64,000 bases of DNA from Lachnospiraceae bacterium (lineage in GTDB: Bacteria > Bacillota > Clostridia > Lachnospirales > Lachnospiraceae). The position numbers were made by a program, and so were the translations under genes. This document shows positions 8,511 through 18,033 of this stretch, piece by piece (positions within the stretch are counted from its first letter, which is position 1; every line of letters begins with the position of its first letter). The stretch covers positions 1-64,000 of the forward strand of contig JAILQX010000047.1 of NCBI GenBank assembly GCA_024698705.1, read 5' to 3'. The notes under the pieces were generated by a model that searched no databases, was not told the DNA's origin, and was given only the letters and a program-made list of their open reading frames with translations.

Positions 8511-9390
8511 AAACAAGGAACTCAGCAAGATCACAGAGAAGGCGGAAGTCCTTATAGAGGCACTTCCTTATATACAAAAATTCAATCGTAAGATAATAGT
8601 TGTCAAATACGGCGGCTCTGCAATGAGCAATGAGGAACTGCAGAAAAACGTAATTAAGGACGTTACATTGCTTAAGCTTGTCGGCTTCAAGCCTATCATT
8701 GTTCACGGCGGCGGCAAGGAAATAAGCAAATGGGTCGGCAAGGTCGGCAAGGAAGCTCAGTTCGTCAACGGACTCAGAGTTACCGACGAGGAGACTATGG
8801 AAATAGCAGAAATGGTCCTTGGCAGAGTCAATAAGAACCTTGTACGTATGGTCGAGGAGCTCGGAGTTAAAGCGGTCGGTATTTCCGGTAAGGACGGCAA
8901 ACTGCTGACCGTTGAGAAGAAACTCTCGGACGGCAAGGACATAGGCTTTGTCGGAAATGTTACAGAGGTAACGCCGGGTATCATTTACGATCTTCTCGAC
9001 AACGACTTCCTGCCTATCATAAGTCCTATCGGTCTGGGAGCCGATTACGAGACCTACAACGTAAATGCCGATGATGCGGCTTGCGCGATCGCGAAGGCGG
9101 TCGGCGCGGATAAGCTCGTATTTCTTACAGATATCGAAGGCTTGTACAGAGATATCAATGACAAGGATTCATTCATCAGCAGGATAACCGCTACGGATGC
9201 GGATGCGCTGATCAGCGAAGGACTGATCGGGGGAGGAATGCTCCCGAAGCTGAACAATTGCACCGATGCGGTCAAGAACGGCGTTAACCGCGTGCATATA
9301 CTTGACGGACGTATACCGCACTGCCTGCTGCTTGAGATATTTACCAACGAAGGAATCGGTACTGCTATAATAAGTGACACCGACGCCTGA
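8506..9390 (+). CDS. argB: Acetylglutamate kinase
   Basis: 294 residues. Phosphorylates N-acetylglutamate, the second step of arginine synthesis and the usual arginine-feedback point. Visible motifs: KYGGSAM (nucleotide phosphate binding, about 35), HGGGKEIS (substrate), [10 protein letters not shown] and the [10 protein letters not shown] segment of amino-acid kinases, and a C-terminal [10 protein letters not shown]. The N-terminal helix ahead of KYGGSAM is the kind found in arginine-sensitive, hexameric ArgB, so feedback inhibition is likely (inference). It ends 22 bases before the argD start. Confidence 0.95.
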   Translation: MENKELSKITEKAEVLIEALPYIQKFNRKIIVVKYGGSAMSNEELQKNVIKDVTLLKLVGFKPIIVHGGGKEISKWVGKVGKEAQFVNGLRVTDEETMEIAEMVLGRVNKNLVRMVEELGVKAVGISGKDGKLLTVEKKLSDGKDIGFVGNVTEVTPGIIYDLLDNDFLPIISPIGLGADYETYNVNADDAACAIAKAVGADKLVFLTDIEGLYRDINDKDSFISRITATDADALISEGLIGGGMLPKLNNCTDAVKNGVNRVHILDGRIPHCLLLEIFTNEGIGTAIISDTDA

Positions 9391-9412
9391 AAGGATATTG
9401 GGAGGACGGACC

Positions 9413-10597
9413 ATGAACAGTAAAGAATATATAGAACTTGCGGAAAATAAGCTTCTTCACACGTATAACAGGTATCAGATCGTATTTGACCATGGTGACG
9501 GAGTTTACCTGTATGACCTGGAGGGCAGGAAATATCTGGATTTCGTGTGCGGCATAGGCGTGTATGCGCTGGGCTACAATGTAAAGGAATACAATGATGC
9601 GCTTAAGGACCAGATCGACAAGATCCTGCACACATCCAATTATTATTACAACGTGCCGGCTATCAAGGCAGCCGACAAGCTCACAAAGTTTGCGGGGATG
9701 GACAGGGTGTTCTTCACGAACAGCGGCGCCGAAGCCATTGAAGGTGCGCTGAAGGCGGCGCTCAAGTATGCTTACAATAAGGATGGTTGCAATGATCATG
9801 AGATAATCGCATTTGACCATTCATTCCACGGCAGGACCTGCGGCGCTCTGGCGGTGACCGGAAAGAAGGCTTACAGGGAAGCATTTGAGCCATTGATCAG
9901 CAAGGTAAATTTCGCCGAATTCAACGATCTTGAGAGCGTTAAGAAACTGATAAATAAAAAAACATGCGCTATTATAATGGAAACGGTCCAGGGTGAAGGT
10001 GGTATTTACCCTGCTAAGAAGGAGTTTATCGAGGGTGTATACAGGCTGTGTAAGGAAAATGATATCCTGCTCATCCTTGATGAGATCCAGTGCGGTATGG
10101 GCAGATGCGGAAGTGCTTACGCATGGCACGCATTCGATGTCCGGCCCGATATAATGACCACGGCAAAGGCTGTCGGAGGAGGCGTTCCGGTCGGAGCATT
10201 TCTTCTTACGGAGCGTGTGGCAGAAAATTCACTGGTTGCGGGAGACCACGGCACGACCTATGGCGGAAATGCACTTGCGGGTGCTGCGATCGATAAAACA
10301 CTTGATTTGTTTGAATCAAAACATATAATAGATAATGTGAATAAAGTGGGAGAGTATCTGTATGCCGAGCTCGACAAGATCGCCGGAGAATACGCAGATA
10401 TCGTGGATCACCGCGGAAAAGGACTCATGCAGGGACTTGAATTCGATCATCCCGTTGCGGATATCATAAACAGGGCACTGGAGAAGGGACTTGTTCTTAT
10501 CAATGCGGGAACCAATATCGTTCGTTTCTTACCGCCTCTTGTTATCACAAAGGAAAATGTCGACGAGATGACCGCTATCCTGCGTGAATGCATCTGA
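9413..10597 (+). CDS. argD: Acetylornithine aminotransferase
   Basis: 394-residue class III PLP aminotransferase. Converts N-acetylglutamate semialdehyde to N-acetylornithine. Features: NSGAEAIEGALKAA, FDHSFHGRT, ILDEIQCGMGR with the PLP-binding Asp, TTAKAVGGGVPVGA with the Schiff-base Lys, and GTTYGGNALA. The open frame could start at 9374 inside argB, but the ATG at 9413 has GGAGG 8 bases before it and matches family N-termini. Succinyldiaminopimelate/lysine activity is possible in this family; position beside argJ and argB supports the arginine role. Confidence 0.94.
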   Translation: MNSKEYIELAENKLLHTYNRYQIVFDHGDGVYLYDLEGRKYLDFVCGIGVYALGYNVKEYNDALKDQIDKILHTSNYYYNVPAIKAADKLTKFAGMDRVFFTNSGAEAIEGALKAALKYAYNKDGCNDHEIIAFDHSFHGRTCGALAVTGKKAYREAFEPLISKVNFAEFNDLESVKKLINKKTCAIIMETVQGEGGIYPAKKEFIEGVYRLCKENDILLILDEIQCGMGRCGSAYAWHAFDVRPDIMTTAKAVGGGVPVGAFLLTERVAENSLVAGDHGTTYGGNALAGAAIDKTLDLFESKHIIDNVNKVGEYLYAELDKIAGEYADIVDHRGKGLMQGLEFDHPVADIINRALEKGLVLINAGTNIVRFLPPLVITKENVDEMTAILRECI

Positions 10598-10629
10598 GTA
10601 TGGCATACTATTGAAAATCTGAGGTTTTT

Positions 10630-12156
10630 ATGAGTTTAACAAAAAGGGTTCTGGCCGCACTTGTCTGTCTTATGCTGCTTTGCTGGGGAATACTGGTGGC
10701 GATGACAGGAAATATGACTGTTGTCAATGCCGCACCGGAAGAAGTTGATAATGACAGTCTTGTAGTGTGGTATACGGACGAAGCACTGACGGATTATATC
10801 AATGCCGCCTGCGTGTCCTACAATGAGAAATACGGCACCAGAGTCGTTCCGAGACTTCAGTCCGGCGACGAATATCTGGAGCATATCAATAAAGCATCGG
10901 TGGCCGACGAGGGAACACCGGATGTTTACATAGTGACCAATGACGTGCTTGAGCGTGCATTTTTGTGCGGTCTTGCAACGGTTGTGAATGATGAATCGCA
11001 GATCGTGACCGCGGAATACTTCCCGCCCGCAGCGCTTCATGCGGTTACTTATAAGGACAGACCGGTCGCTTATCCTTTCTATTTTGAGACCAGCGCACTG
11101 CTCTACAACAGGACTTATCTCTACGAAATGGCCAAGAACCAGATCATGGCCGAGGAGAGCAGTGAACCTGAGGAAGCGGGTTCGGCTGAGGGCGAGGACG
11201 CCGAGGCGGTCGAAGATCCCTACGAAGGTCTTACCGAAGAAGAGAAGATCGAACTCAAACTCGAGGAATCCATTCCGAATAACTTTGACGAATTTCTTGA
11301 ATTTGCAAATACCTGCGATGCCCCTCCGGACGTTGAAGCCATCTTCAAATGGGACGTTAAGGATGTATTTTACAATTATTTCTTTGTAGGTAATTATATC
11401 AATGTCGGCGGTCCGAACGGTGATGACACATCTGTCATTGATATTTATAATATGAACGCGATCACGGCTATGAGCGTGTATCAGAGTCTGAACCAGTTCT
11501 TCTCATTTGATTATGAGGATATTTCGTACGACAGCGTTATCGATGAATTCATGAGCGGTAAGCTGGTATTTACGACGGCTACCACCGATATCGTCAACAA
11601 GCTCGAGAAAGCTACGGCTGACGGAGAATTTGCATTTGAATACGGTATCGCCGAGTTGCCCGATACGACAGAGGTGCTCGAGAGCAAGAGCATGTCGGTC
11701 ACAAATGTGGCTGTGGTAAACTGGTACAGCGACAAGAAGAAGCAGGCAAATTCATTTGCCAGATACCTGACGGTCGAGTATGCTGGCAATCTCTATGATA
11801 AAGCAGGCAAGCTGCCGGCTACGAACAAGGTCACATTTGAAAATGAGGCTATCAAACAGTTCGTGCTTGAATATGCCGATTCCGTGCCGGTTCCGAAAAT
11901 GATGGCGGCCTCAAACTACTGGCTTCAGGCGGAGATCACATTTGCAAATATCTGGAGCGGAAAGAATGTCAGCGAGGAACTCAAGGACCTGTCCGAGCAG
12001 ATCAAGGCGCAGGTAACGGGTATGGATATCTCCGAGGATTACATCAATGTTCCGGTTGAGGATCAGGGCGAGACCGAGTACTACGATGAGGAGGCTCTGA
12101 AGCAGGAGGCTCAGGAAGAGGATTCCGAGGAAGATAACGGCGAGAATTTTGAATAG
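10630..12156 (+). CDS. Extracellular solute-binding protein, family 1-like, orphan
   Basis: 508 residues with an N-terminal signal sequence (about 1-36, ending near VNAAPEE). No cysteine follows in lipobox position, so it is secreted or retained by its uncleaved helix. The body resembles carbohydrate ABC-transporter binding proteins (LVVWYTDEALTDYINAACVSYNEKYG; PDVYIVTNDVLERAFLCG; FARYLTVEYAGNLYDKAGKLPA). Two acidic Glu-rich inserts, around residues 177-205 and at the C-terminus, are unusual. No permease or ATPase gene is adjacent, so its transporter must be elsewhere or it acts as a sensor partner. The ligand is unknown. Confidence 0.78.
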   Translation: MSLTKRVLAALVCLMLLCWGILVAMTGNMTVVNAAPEEVDNDSLVVWYTDEALTDYINAACVSYNEKYGTRVVPRLQSGDEYLEHINKASVADEGTPDVYIVTNDVLERAFLCGLATVVNDESQIVTAEYFPPAALHAVTYKDRPVAYPFYFETSALLYNRTYLYEMAKNQIMAEESSEPEEAGSAEGEDAEAVEDPYEGLTEEEKIELKLEESIPNNFDEFLEFANTCDAPPDVEAIFKWDVKDVFYNYFFVGNYINVGGPNGDDTSVIDIYNMNAITAMSVYQSLNQFFSFDYEDISYDSVIDEFMSGKLVFTTATTDIVNKLEKATADGEFAFEYGIAELPDTTEVLESKSMSVTNVAVVNWYSDKKKQANSFARYLTVEYAGNLYDKAGKLPATNKVTFENEAIKQFVLEYADSVPVPKMMAASNYWLQAEITFANIWSGKNVSEELKDLSEQIKAQVTGMDISEDYINVPVEDQGETEYYDEEALKQEAQEEDSEEDNGENFE

Positions 12157-12168
12157 TAAAATTTTCTG

Positions 12169-12197
12169 TTGTTTTATACGCCGAATGACTGTATAAT
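12169..12197 (+). promoter_or_regulatory. Promoter of comEA-comEC
   Basis: TTGTTT (12169-12174), 17-bp spacer, TATAAT (12192-12197), about 57 bp before the comEA start. Confidence 0.65.
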
Positions 12198-12253
12198 CAT
12201 TTCATCGTCAATATACGGATCATTTCTTTGCAACGCGAAGTAAAGGAGTGATC

Positions 12254-13078
12254 ATGATAAATAAAATAAAGAACCTTAAGGTCTTCGGACTGTTACGTAT
12301 GAAATCAGGCGAGGGTAATGCTTTATGGCATTTACCTTCGCTTTTATTGTGCTCTTTGGCAGTGATCGCAGCGCTTATGACAGGATGCGCAGACGAGGTA
12401 GAGATGTATGATGCAGCCGGTAAAGATGAGGCGGAGATGTACGATGCAGCCGGTAAAGATGAGGCAGAGATGTACGATGCAGCCGGTAAAGACGAGGCGG
12501 AGATGCGCAGTGCAGACGGAAAAGCGGGTGAAGTAGGAGCAGGTGTAAAAGGTGAAGTCGAGGCCGACGGAACAGGTGAAGTCGAGGAAGGCAAAGCCGG
12601 TGAGGTCGAGTTCGACGGAACCATTATGGTCCATATGTGCGGAGCAGTCGTCAATCCCGGCGTATATGAGCTTGAAAAAGGGAGCAGGATAGTGGACGGA
12701 GTAAGGTGTGCGGGCGGATTTACGGAGGAAGCCGATGAAGATGCCATCAATCTGTCCAGAGTTCTGGATGATCAGGTGAGGGTTTATATTCCGACCAAGG
12801 CGGAAACGGAAAGCTATGCCGCCGCATATGAACTGACAGGAACTTACAGTGAGCAGCCCGACGCGGGAGGCGGTGAAGGCTCCGGCCTTATCAACATCAA
12901 TACCGCAAATATCGAAAAACTCGAGCAGATCCCGGGTATCGGCGCATCCAAGGCAAAGAGTATAGTGGCCTATCGCGAGAAAAACGGCGCATTTAAGAAC
13001 ATCGAGGACATAAAAAAGGTCTCAGGGATAGGAGATGCGACCTTTGAAAATATGAAAGATATGATCACGGTGAACTGA
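12254..13078 (+). CDS. comEA: ComEA-type competence DNA receptor, lipoprotein-like
   Basis: 274 residues. The C-terminus has the two helix-hairpin-helix motifs of ComEA (LININTANIEKLEQIPGIG...; IKKVSGIGDATFENM), which bind incoming DNA at the cell surface. Before it lies an SLBB-like domain (VHMCGAVVNPGVYELEKGSR). The N-terminus ends in LMTGC, a lipobox, so this ComEA is probably lipid-anchored rather than held by a helix. It is followed by three 11-residue repeats (DEAEMYDAAGK) and more acidic repeats. Start ATG at 12254 chosen because AAAGGAG ends 6 bases before it; a GTG at 12248 overlaps that site. It overlaps comEC by one base (TGATG). Confidence 0.9.
   Translation: MINKIKNLKVFGLLRMKSGEGNALWHLPSLLLCSLAVIAALMTGCADEVEMYDAAGKDEAEMYDAAGKDEAEMYDAAGKDEAEMRSADGKAGEVGAGVKGEVEADGTGEVEEGKAGEVEFDGTIMVHMCGAVVNPGVYELEKGSRIVDGVRCAGGFTEEADEDAINLSRVLDDQVRVYIPTKAETESYAAAYELTGTYSEQPDAGGGEGSGLININTANIEKLEQIPGIGASKAKSIVAYREKNGAFKNIEDIKKVSGIGDATFENMKDMITVN
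12399..12510. repeat. 33-bp in-frame tandem repeat inside comEA
   Basis: Nearly identical 33-bp units encode repeated AEMYDAAGKDE just behind the lipidated cysteine; the last copy has diverged. Confidence 0.9.
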
Positions 13079-15357
13079 TGCGAAGAGATGATATACTTGC
13101 CCGACCGGTGTGTCTCATCGCGATATTGCTTGTCATCGGTATCCTGCTGGCAGATCTTTTATTTCCCGACATACGTGACAAAGGTTACGACCCTGATGAT
13201 CCTCATAATCCCATGGGTGATACAGGCGGAAGTGAATTTGAGTGGGTCGGAAAGGTTGCAGCCATAAAGCACAAAGCAAGCTACGGTGACACCTATATCC
13301 TCGAACTTAAGGATGTAAGCGTGGTCACGGATACGGGCGAAATGAAGCTCACGGGCTTCGGACAGTCGGTTCAGGCTATGACAGATGAGCCGCGTGGGAT
13401 CAGGATCGGAAGCTATGTGGCGGTCAAAGGGCGTTTGTCTTATTACGAACATGCAAGAAATGACGGGGAGTTTGATGCCTACAGCTTCTACAACAACCGC
13501 GGTGTTTTATTTGCGATAAGTAACGGGGAGATCACATGGAACGGTGATGAGTATTCATTTGTCGGGCAGGCCATGTACGAGACAGGGCAATATTATGCGG
13601 ACAGGCTGGAAAATACGTATGATGAGGAAGATGCCTCGATACTGAAAGCCATGCTTTTGGGTGTCAAAGAAGATATGGATTATGAAGTGAAGGAATCATT
13701 TCAGAAATGCGGTGTTGCACATATCCTTGCCATATCGGGACTCCATATCACATTTTTGTGCATGACGCTTTACAATCTGCTGATCAGGACCGGGCTGCGA
13801 AAGCAGATCTGTGTTGCTTTGAGTGAGTGCTTTCTCATATTGTACGTGATCATGGTCGGAGCGACCGCATCCGCACTAAGGGCAGGATGCATGTTTACTT
13901 TGTTTCTTTCTGCAAAGGTGATGAAGCGGAGTTACGACATGCTGACAGCAGTGTCATTTGCTTCGATAATGCTTCTTTTGAGGAACCCGGGAGTACTGTG
14001 GGATGTTTCATTTCAATTGTCGTTTGCCGCCGTACTCGGCGTAGGACTGTTTTACAAGCTCTTTATGAATAACACCGTTTATCTTAAGGAAAAGCTGAAG
14101 ATGAGACATGACGATCTGTTGAAAAACAGGTTATTCAACATATTTGTCCACGGAACCTGCTCAAATGCGCTTGTATCATTTTTCGTATATGCAGTGACGC
14201 TTCCGGTACTTTTAAGCTGTTATTACGAGACTGCGATCTACTCCATACTGCTCAATATCATCATAGTACCGCTCATGTCTGTGCTCCTTGTCGCAGCGAT
14301 CCTCGGCCTGATATTTGGAGATGCGATCGGCCTTCCGGCGATAGTGATAGTTAAATCCATATTATATTTTTACAAGAATAGCTGCTCATGGTTTGAAGCT
14401 TCGGGCATGGGCAGGGTCAACCTCGGGGCGCCTGAAATATGGAAGGTCGTACTGTATTATCTGCTGCTCTTATGCTTATGTATTTACGCAGGAAGATTCG
14501 GGATACCGGTAAGACTTGGATGTCTGATAACGTGTGTGATGCTCATGCTGCCTTATCCCGTAAACGGATTGCAGGTGCATGTACTGGATGTGGGACAGGG
14601 AGACGGACTGGTAATGTTCTGCGGTGATAAGGTATTTTTGTTTGACGGAGGGAGCACTTCGGTACAAAAACTCGGAAAAAAGAGGCTCATCCCCTTTTTG
14701 AAATATCATGGCGTCAATAAGGTAGATGCGGTGTTTTTGTCACATGCGGATAAGGATCATATCTCGGGCATATTTGAACTTCTGGACAGTGAGATAAGGG
14801 AATGTATAGATGTCAAAAAAATCTATGTATATGACGGCGCACTTGATAACGGGGGCTTTGATGATATAAGATCGGAGGCCGCGGAGCATGACTGCGGGCT
14901 AATCGGGATATCCGCCGGTGATATGTATTGTTATAAAAACCTGAGTATTGCCTGCATATATCCGCACGAGGGCAGATATACGGAGCCGAACAATTCATCG
15001 CTGGTCATGAAGATAGATTACGGTGAATTCTGCATGATCGAAACGGGTGATGTTGAAAATGAAGGCGAATGTGTCATTGATGAAGAGTACGATATGACAA
15101 GCTGGGATACGGATGTACTGAAGGTCGCCCATCACGGCTCCGTCAGTTCTTCGGGGGAGGCTTTCCTCGAGGAAATGAAACCACTCGTTTCTGTGATCTC
15201 GGTTGCCGAATACAATCCCTACGGACATCCGCACAGGGAGACCATGCAGCGGTTATCAAAAAATACAGGTGATATTTATATGACTTCGACCTGTGGATGC
15301 ATAAGTATATACGTCGATAAAAGGGGCAGATTCAGGGTCAAAAGCAAAATTGCATAA
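13078..15357 (+). CDS. comEC: ComEC/Rec2 DNA uptake channel
   Basis: 759 residues, the full-length family. It carries single-stranded DNA across the cytoplasmic membrane during transformation. Order: N-terminal helix (about 7-26), OB-like domain (about 55-160), the Competence channel domain with many helices containing CGVAHILAISGLHITF (about 210-225), and a C-terminal metallo-beta-lactamase-like nuclease domain. The last shows VLDVGQGDGL, SHADKDH and VAHHGS, so the metal ligands appear intact. The start overlaps the comEA stop, so the two are translationally coupled. Confidence 0.93.
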   Translation: MRRDDILARPVCLIAILLVIGILLADLLFPDIRDKGYDPDDPHNPMGDTGGSEFEWVGKVAAIKHKASYGDTYILELKDVSVVTDTGEMKLTGFGQSVQAMTDEPRGIRIGSYVAVKGRLSYYEHARNDGEFDAYSFYNNRGVLFAISNGEITWNGDEYSFVGQAMYETGQYYADRLENTYDEEDASILKAMLLGVKEDMDYEVKESFQKCGVAHILAISGLHITFLCMTLYNLLIRTGLRKQICVALSECFLILYVIMVGATASALRAGCMFTLFLSAKVMKRSYDMLTAVSFASIMLLLRNPGVLWDVSFQLSFAAVLGVGLFYKLFMNNTVYLKEKLKMRHDDLLKNRLFNIFVHGTCSNALVSFFVYAVTLPVLLSCYYETAIYSILLNIIIVPLMSVLLVAAILGLIFGDAIGLPAIVIVKSILYFYKNSCSWFEASGMGRVNLGAPEIWKVVLYYLLLLCLCIYAGRFGIPVRLGCLITCVMLMLPYPVNGLQVHVLDVGQGDGLVMFCGDKVFLFDGGSTSVQKLGKKRLIPFLKYHGVNKVDAVFLSHADKDHISGIFELLDSEIRECIDVKKIYVYDGALDNGGFDDIRSEAAEHDCGLIGISAGDMYCYKNLSIACIYPHEGRYTEPNNSSLVMKIDYGEFCMIETGDVENEGECVIDEEYDMTSWDTDVLKVAHHGSVSSSGEAFLEEMKPLVSVISVAEYNPYGHPHRETMQRLSKNTGDIYMTSTCGCISIYVDKRGRFRVKSKIA

Positions 15358-15390
15358 GTTAATCGGATGTTTTTTGGGCATATTAGCGGT

Positions 15391-15418
15391 TTGACACTTT
15401 GGCAGATATGTATATAAT
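15391..15418 (+). promoter_or_regulatory. Promoter of trxB
   Basis: Consensus TTGACA (15391-15396), 16-bp spacer, TATAAT (15413-15418). The transcript leader then contains the dyad at 15435-15468. Confidence 0.85.
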
Positions 15419-15434
15419 AGGACTTGGGTACAAC

Positions 15435-15468
15435 ATATTGGAATTGACCGCATAGGTCAACACAATAT
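15435..15468. promoter_or_regulatory. Dyad operator downstream of the trxB promoter
   Basis: ATATTG-3-TTGACC-GCATA-GGTCAA-2-CAATAT: inner arms of 6 bp with a 5-bp centre and outer arms of 6 bp. It starts about 10 bp after the expected transcription start, so bound protein would block trxB. It could instead form an RNA hairpin. TTGACC/GGTCAA recurs at 19610-19636. Confidence 0.65.
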
Positions 15469-15536
15469 ATCGTATTTCCTATCTTTGAAGGAGAATGAAA
15501 CTGACGATCAGGATTTATTGAAAAGGAATGATGAAT

Positions 15537-16451
15537 ATGAGAGATTTGATCATTATCGGTTCGGGGCCTGCAGGATTAACGGCAGCCATTTATGGTAAGA
15601 GAGCGGGACTGGATACTCTTGTTATAGACGAGTCGGGCGTAGGCGGCGGACAGGTCGTGACTACTTACGAGGTTGATAATTATCCGGGACTTCCGGGTAT
15701 AGGAGGCTTTGAACTCGGTGAGAAGTTTAAGGAGCATGCAAAGAATGCCGGAGCGGAATTTCTTGATGCCAAGGTTACTGCGGCATTTAAGAACGATGAT
15801 GTGTTCAATGTCACCACATCCGATGGCCTTCAGCAGGCAAGAGCGTTGATAATCGCTACCGGAGCACAGCATAACCGTTTGAATGTTCCGGGTGAAGGTG
15901 AACTTCTGGGGATGGGTGTGTCTTATTGCGCAACCTGTGACGGAGCATTTTTCAAAAACCGTGTGACCGCTGTTGTCGGCGGCGGAGACGTTGCTCTTGA
16001 GGATGCACTGTTCTTAGCCAGAAGCTGTACAAAAGTTTACCTTATTCATAGAAGAGATTCCTTCAGGGGAGCAAAGAAGCTTGTCGATCTTGTCAAGGCT
16101 ACACACAATATCGAGATAGTTTACGACAGCATAGTTACCGAGATATACGGCGAGTACCAGGTTGAAGGTATCAAGGTGGATAATGTCAAGAGCGGTGAGA
16201 ATTCCACCATAACGATAGACGGCATATTTATAGCCGTTGGTATGCATCCCACCACGGAAGCATTTTCGGGACTTGTTGAACTGGATGACAAGGGTTACGT
16301 GATCGCGGGAGAAGACGGCGTGACAAGTACACCGGGTGTATTTGCGGCAGGCGACTCAAGGACCAAGAAGGTGAGACAGATAGTCACGGCTGCGGCGGAC
16401 GGCGCAAATGCAGTCCAGTCCGTAACGGATTATTTCAACAGCATGCATTGA
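15537..16451 (+). CDS. trxB: Thioredoxin reductase
   Basis: 304 residues. FAD-binding GSGPAG (9-13), redox-active CATC (Cys131 and Cys134), NAD(P)H-binding VVGGGDVALEDA (about 145-156) and the late GVFAAGDSR FAD motif. It reduces thioredoxin, or a related partner, with NAD(P)H in the cytosol. Four Met codons are possible at the start. The ATG at 15537 is favoured because AAAAGGA ends 9 bases before it, whereas 15528 directly abuts that site. The preceding promoter and dyad suggest dedicated, perhaps redox, control. It is not next to a thioredoxin gene. Confidence 0.93.
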   Translation: MRDLIIIGSGPAGLTAAIYGKRAGLDTLVIDESGVGGGQVVTTYEVDNYPGLPGIGGFELGEKFKEHAKNAGAEFLDAKVTAAFKNDDVFNVTTSDGLQQARALIIATGAQHNRLNVPGEGELLGMGVSYCATCDGAFFKNRVTAVVGGGDVALEDALFLARSCTKVYLIHRRDSFRGAKKLVDLVKATHNIEIVYDSIVTEIYGEYQVEGIKVDNVKSGENSTITIDGIFIAVGMHPTTEAFSGLVELDDKGYVIAGEDGVTSTPGVFAAGDSRTKKVRQIVTAAADGANAVQSVTDYFNSMH

Positions 16452-16526
16452 CCGGCGGCTGTCGGATCTCCAAACATGAGATTTGGGTGAGTACAGGCAC
16501 CAAGTTTACATAACATGGCACTGTGG

Positions 16527-16556
16527 TTGACAATAATACGGCACATGTGGTAAAGT
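16527..16556 (+). promoter_or_regulatory. Promoter of the NlpC/P60 gene
   Basis: TTGACA (16527-16532), 18-bp spacer, TAAAGT (16551-16556). Confidence 0.65.
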
Positions 16557-16604
16557 ATTATGGAATTCGCACATAAGTAGAAGTTATTCAGACAAAGGTG
16601 AATC

Positions 16605-17936
16605 ATGAAACTACGATTGTTAAGGGCTTCTGCCTTGATAGCGATATTCGGATTAACCGTGGGAATGAGCAATGTTGCATCATTTGCCGAGAACGGTTTA
16701 TCGGAATCATTGCCGGCGGCGGGATTTGGCATCACCATTTCAGAGGGTGTCACCGTCAAGGAAGTCAAGGAAGAAGTAAAAACACTGGTCAAGGTTGAGA
16801 TGGCCTCAACGACCGGTACCGAAATAGCGACTCATAATGCAGTTGTGCTTGAAGCCACATTGACTCCGGACAAGGAGATCATAGAGACCAAGTTCCCCAA
16901 ATTGCCGGAGCAAACGGATAAGAATGCTACCAGCGATACGATGGGAGATGAACTGAGAGAGGATTTCTCAAACCTTGTCATCGCACAGGTTGACCATTAT
17001 GTGAATGTCAGAGATATTCCAAGTGAAGAAGGTCAGATAGTCGGTAAATTATATGATAATTCGGTCGGCAACTTTATTGAAGAAGTTGACGGCTGGTACA
17101 AGATCCAGTCAGGTAACTGTACGGGTTACGTAAAAGGCGAGTATTGTGTAACGGGTGAAGATGCCGTTGATGTGGCAAAGGAAGTCGGAAAGCTCATCGC
17201 CACAGTCAATACGACAACGCTTTTCGTAAGAGAGGAGGCAACGACCGAGTCAGCCTGCCTCGGTATGGTAGGACTTGAGGATGACCTCATCGTTACGGAA
17301 GAACTTGAAGACTGGGTAAAGGTTGATATAGAAGAAGGTTTCGGATATGTTTCAAAGGATTATGTCACATTGAAGACCGAATTCGTAACAGCCGAATCTA
17401 AAGAAGAAGAGGAAGCACGTCTCAAGAAAGAAAAGGAAGAGCGTGATAAAGCCATAGCGGCAGCAGAAGCGGCCGAGGCAGCAAGAGCAGCCAAGGAAGC
17501 AGCTAAAGCTGCACAGGCGGAGGCAGCACAGAACGGTGAAGCAGCACCCGCACCGGTACAGGCACCTGCGACATATCAGGCATCAGGAAGCGGAACGGGA
17601 GCCGATGTAGCGAACTACGCATTACAGTTTGTCGGCAATCCTTATGTGTTCGGTGGTTCATCACTCACGAACGGAACCGATTGTTCCGGATTCGTTATGA
17701 GCGTATATGCAAACTTTGGTGTAAGCCTTCCGCATTCTTCATCGGGAGACAGAAGCGTCGGTTATGACGTAGGCGGTCTTGAGAATGCTCAGGCAGGCGA
17801 TATAATCTGCTATTCCGGACATGTAGGTATCTACATCGGCAACGGACAGATCGTGCATGCTTCAACCAGCAAGACAGGTATCGTTGTGGGCAATGCAACA
17901 TATCGTACACCTCTTTGTGTAAGAAGAATATTCTAA
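16605..17936 (+). CDS. Secreted SH3-domain NlpC/P60 peptidoglycan endopeptidase
   Basis: 443 residues. Signal peptide to about residue 29 (SNVASFAEN), two bacterial SH3 domains (around 125-180 and 195-260), an Ala/Glu/Lys-rich helical linker (about 265-320) and a C-terminal NlpC/P60 domain. The catalytic Cys is in DCSGFV (about 360), with His in GHVGIYIG (about 405) and VHAST. Such enzymes cut cell-wall stem peptides, typically D-Glu-DAP bonds. The SH3 domains probably bind the wall. The linker resembles those of daughter-cell separation hydrolases. A strong terminator follows. Confidence 0.92.
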   Translation: MKLRLLRASALIAIFGLTVGMSNVASFAENGLSESLPAAGFGITISEGVTVKEVKEEVKTLVKVEMASTTGTEIATHNAVVLEATLTPDKEIIETKFPKLPEQTDKNATSDTMGDELREDFSNLVIAQVDHYVNVRDIPSEEGQIVGKLYDNSVGNFIEEVDGWYKIQSGNCTGYVKGEYCVTGEDAVDVAKEVGKLIATVNTTTLFVREEATTESACLGMVGLEDDLIVTEELEDWVKVDIEEGFGYVSKDYVTLKTEFVTAESKEEEEARLKKEKEERDKAIAAAEAAEAARAAKEAAKAAQAEAAQNGEAAPAPVQAPATYQASGSGTGADVANYALQFVGNPYVFGGSSLTNGTDCSGFVMSVYANFGVSLPHSSSGDRSVGYDVGGLENAQAGDIICYSGHVGIYIGNGQIVHASTSKTGIVVGNATYRTPLCVRRIF

Positions 17937-17945
17937 ACGTTAATC

Positions 17946-17974
17946 AAGGACCCGACTCATATCGGGTCCTTTTT
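17946..17974 (+). terminator. Terminator after the NlpC/P60 gene
   Basis: AAGGACCCGA/TCGGGTCCTT stem with a CTCATA loop and a T run. Confidence 0.9.
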
Positions 17975-18033
17975 GTATACATTTTGTATTTTCACTGCAG
18001 AAAATGCGATCGAACCAAACGTAACGAGGAAGA

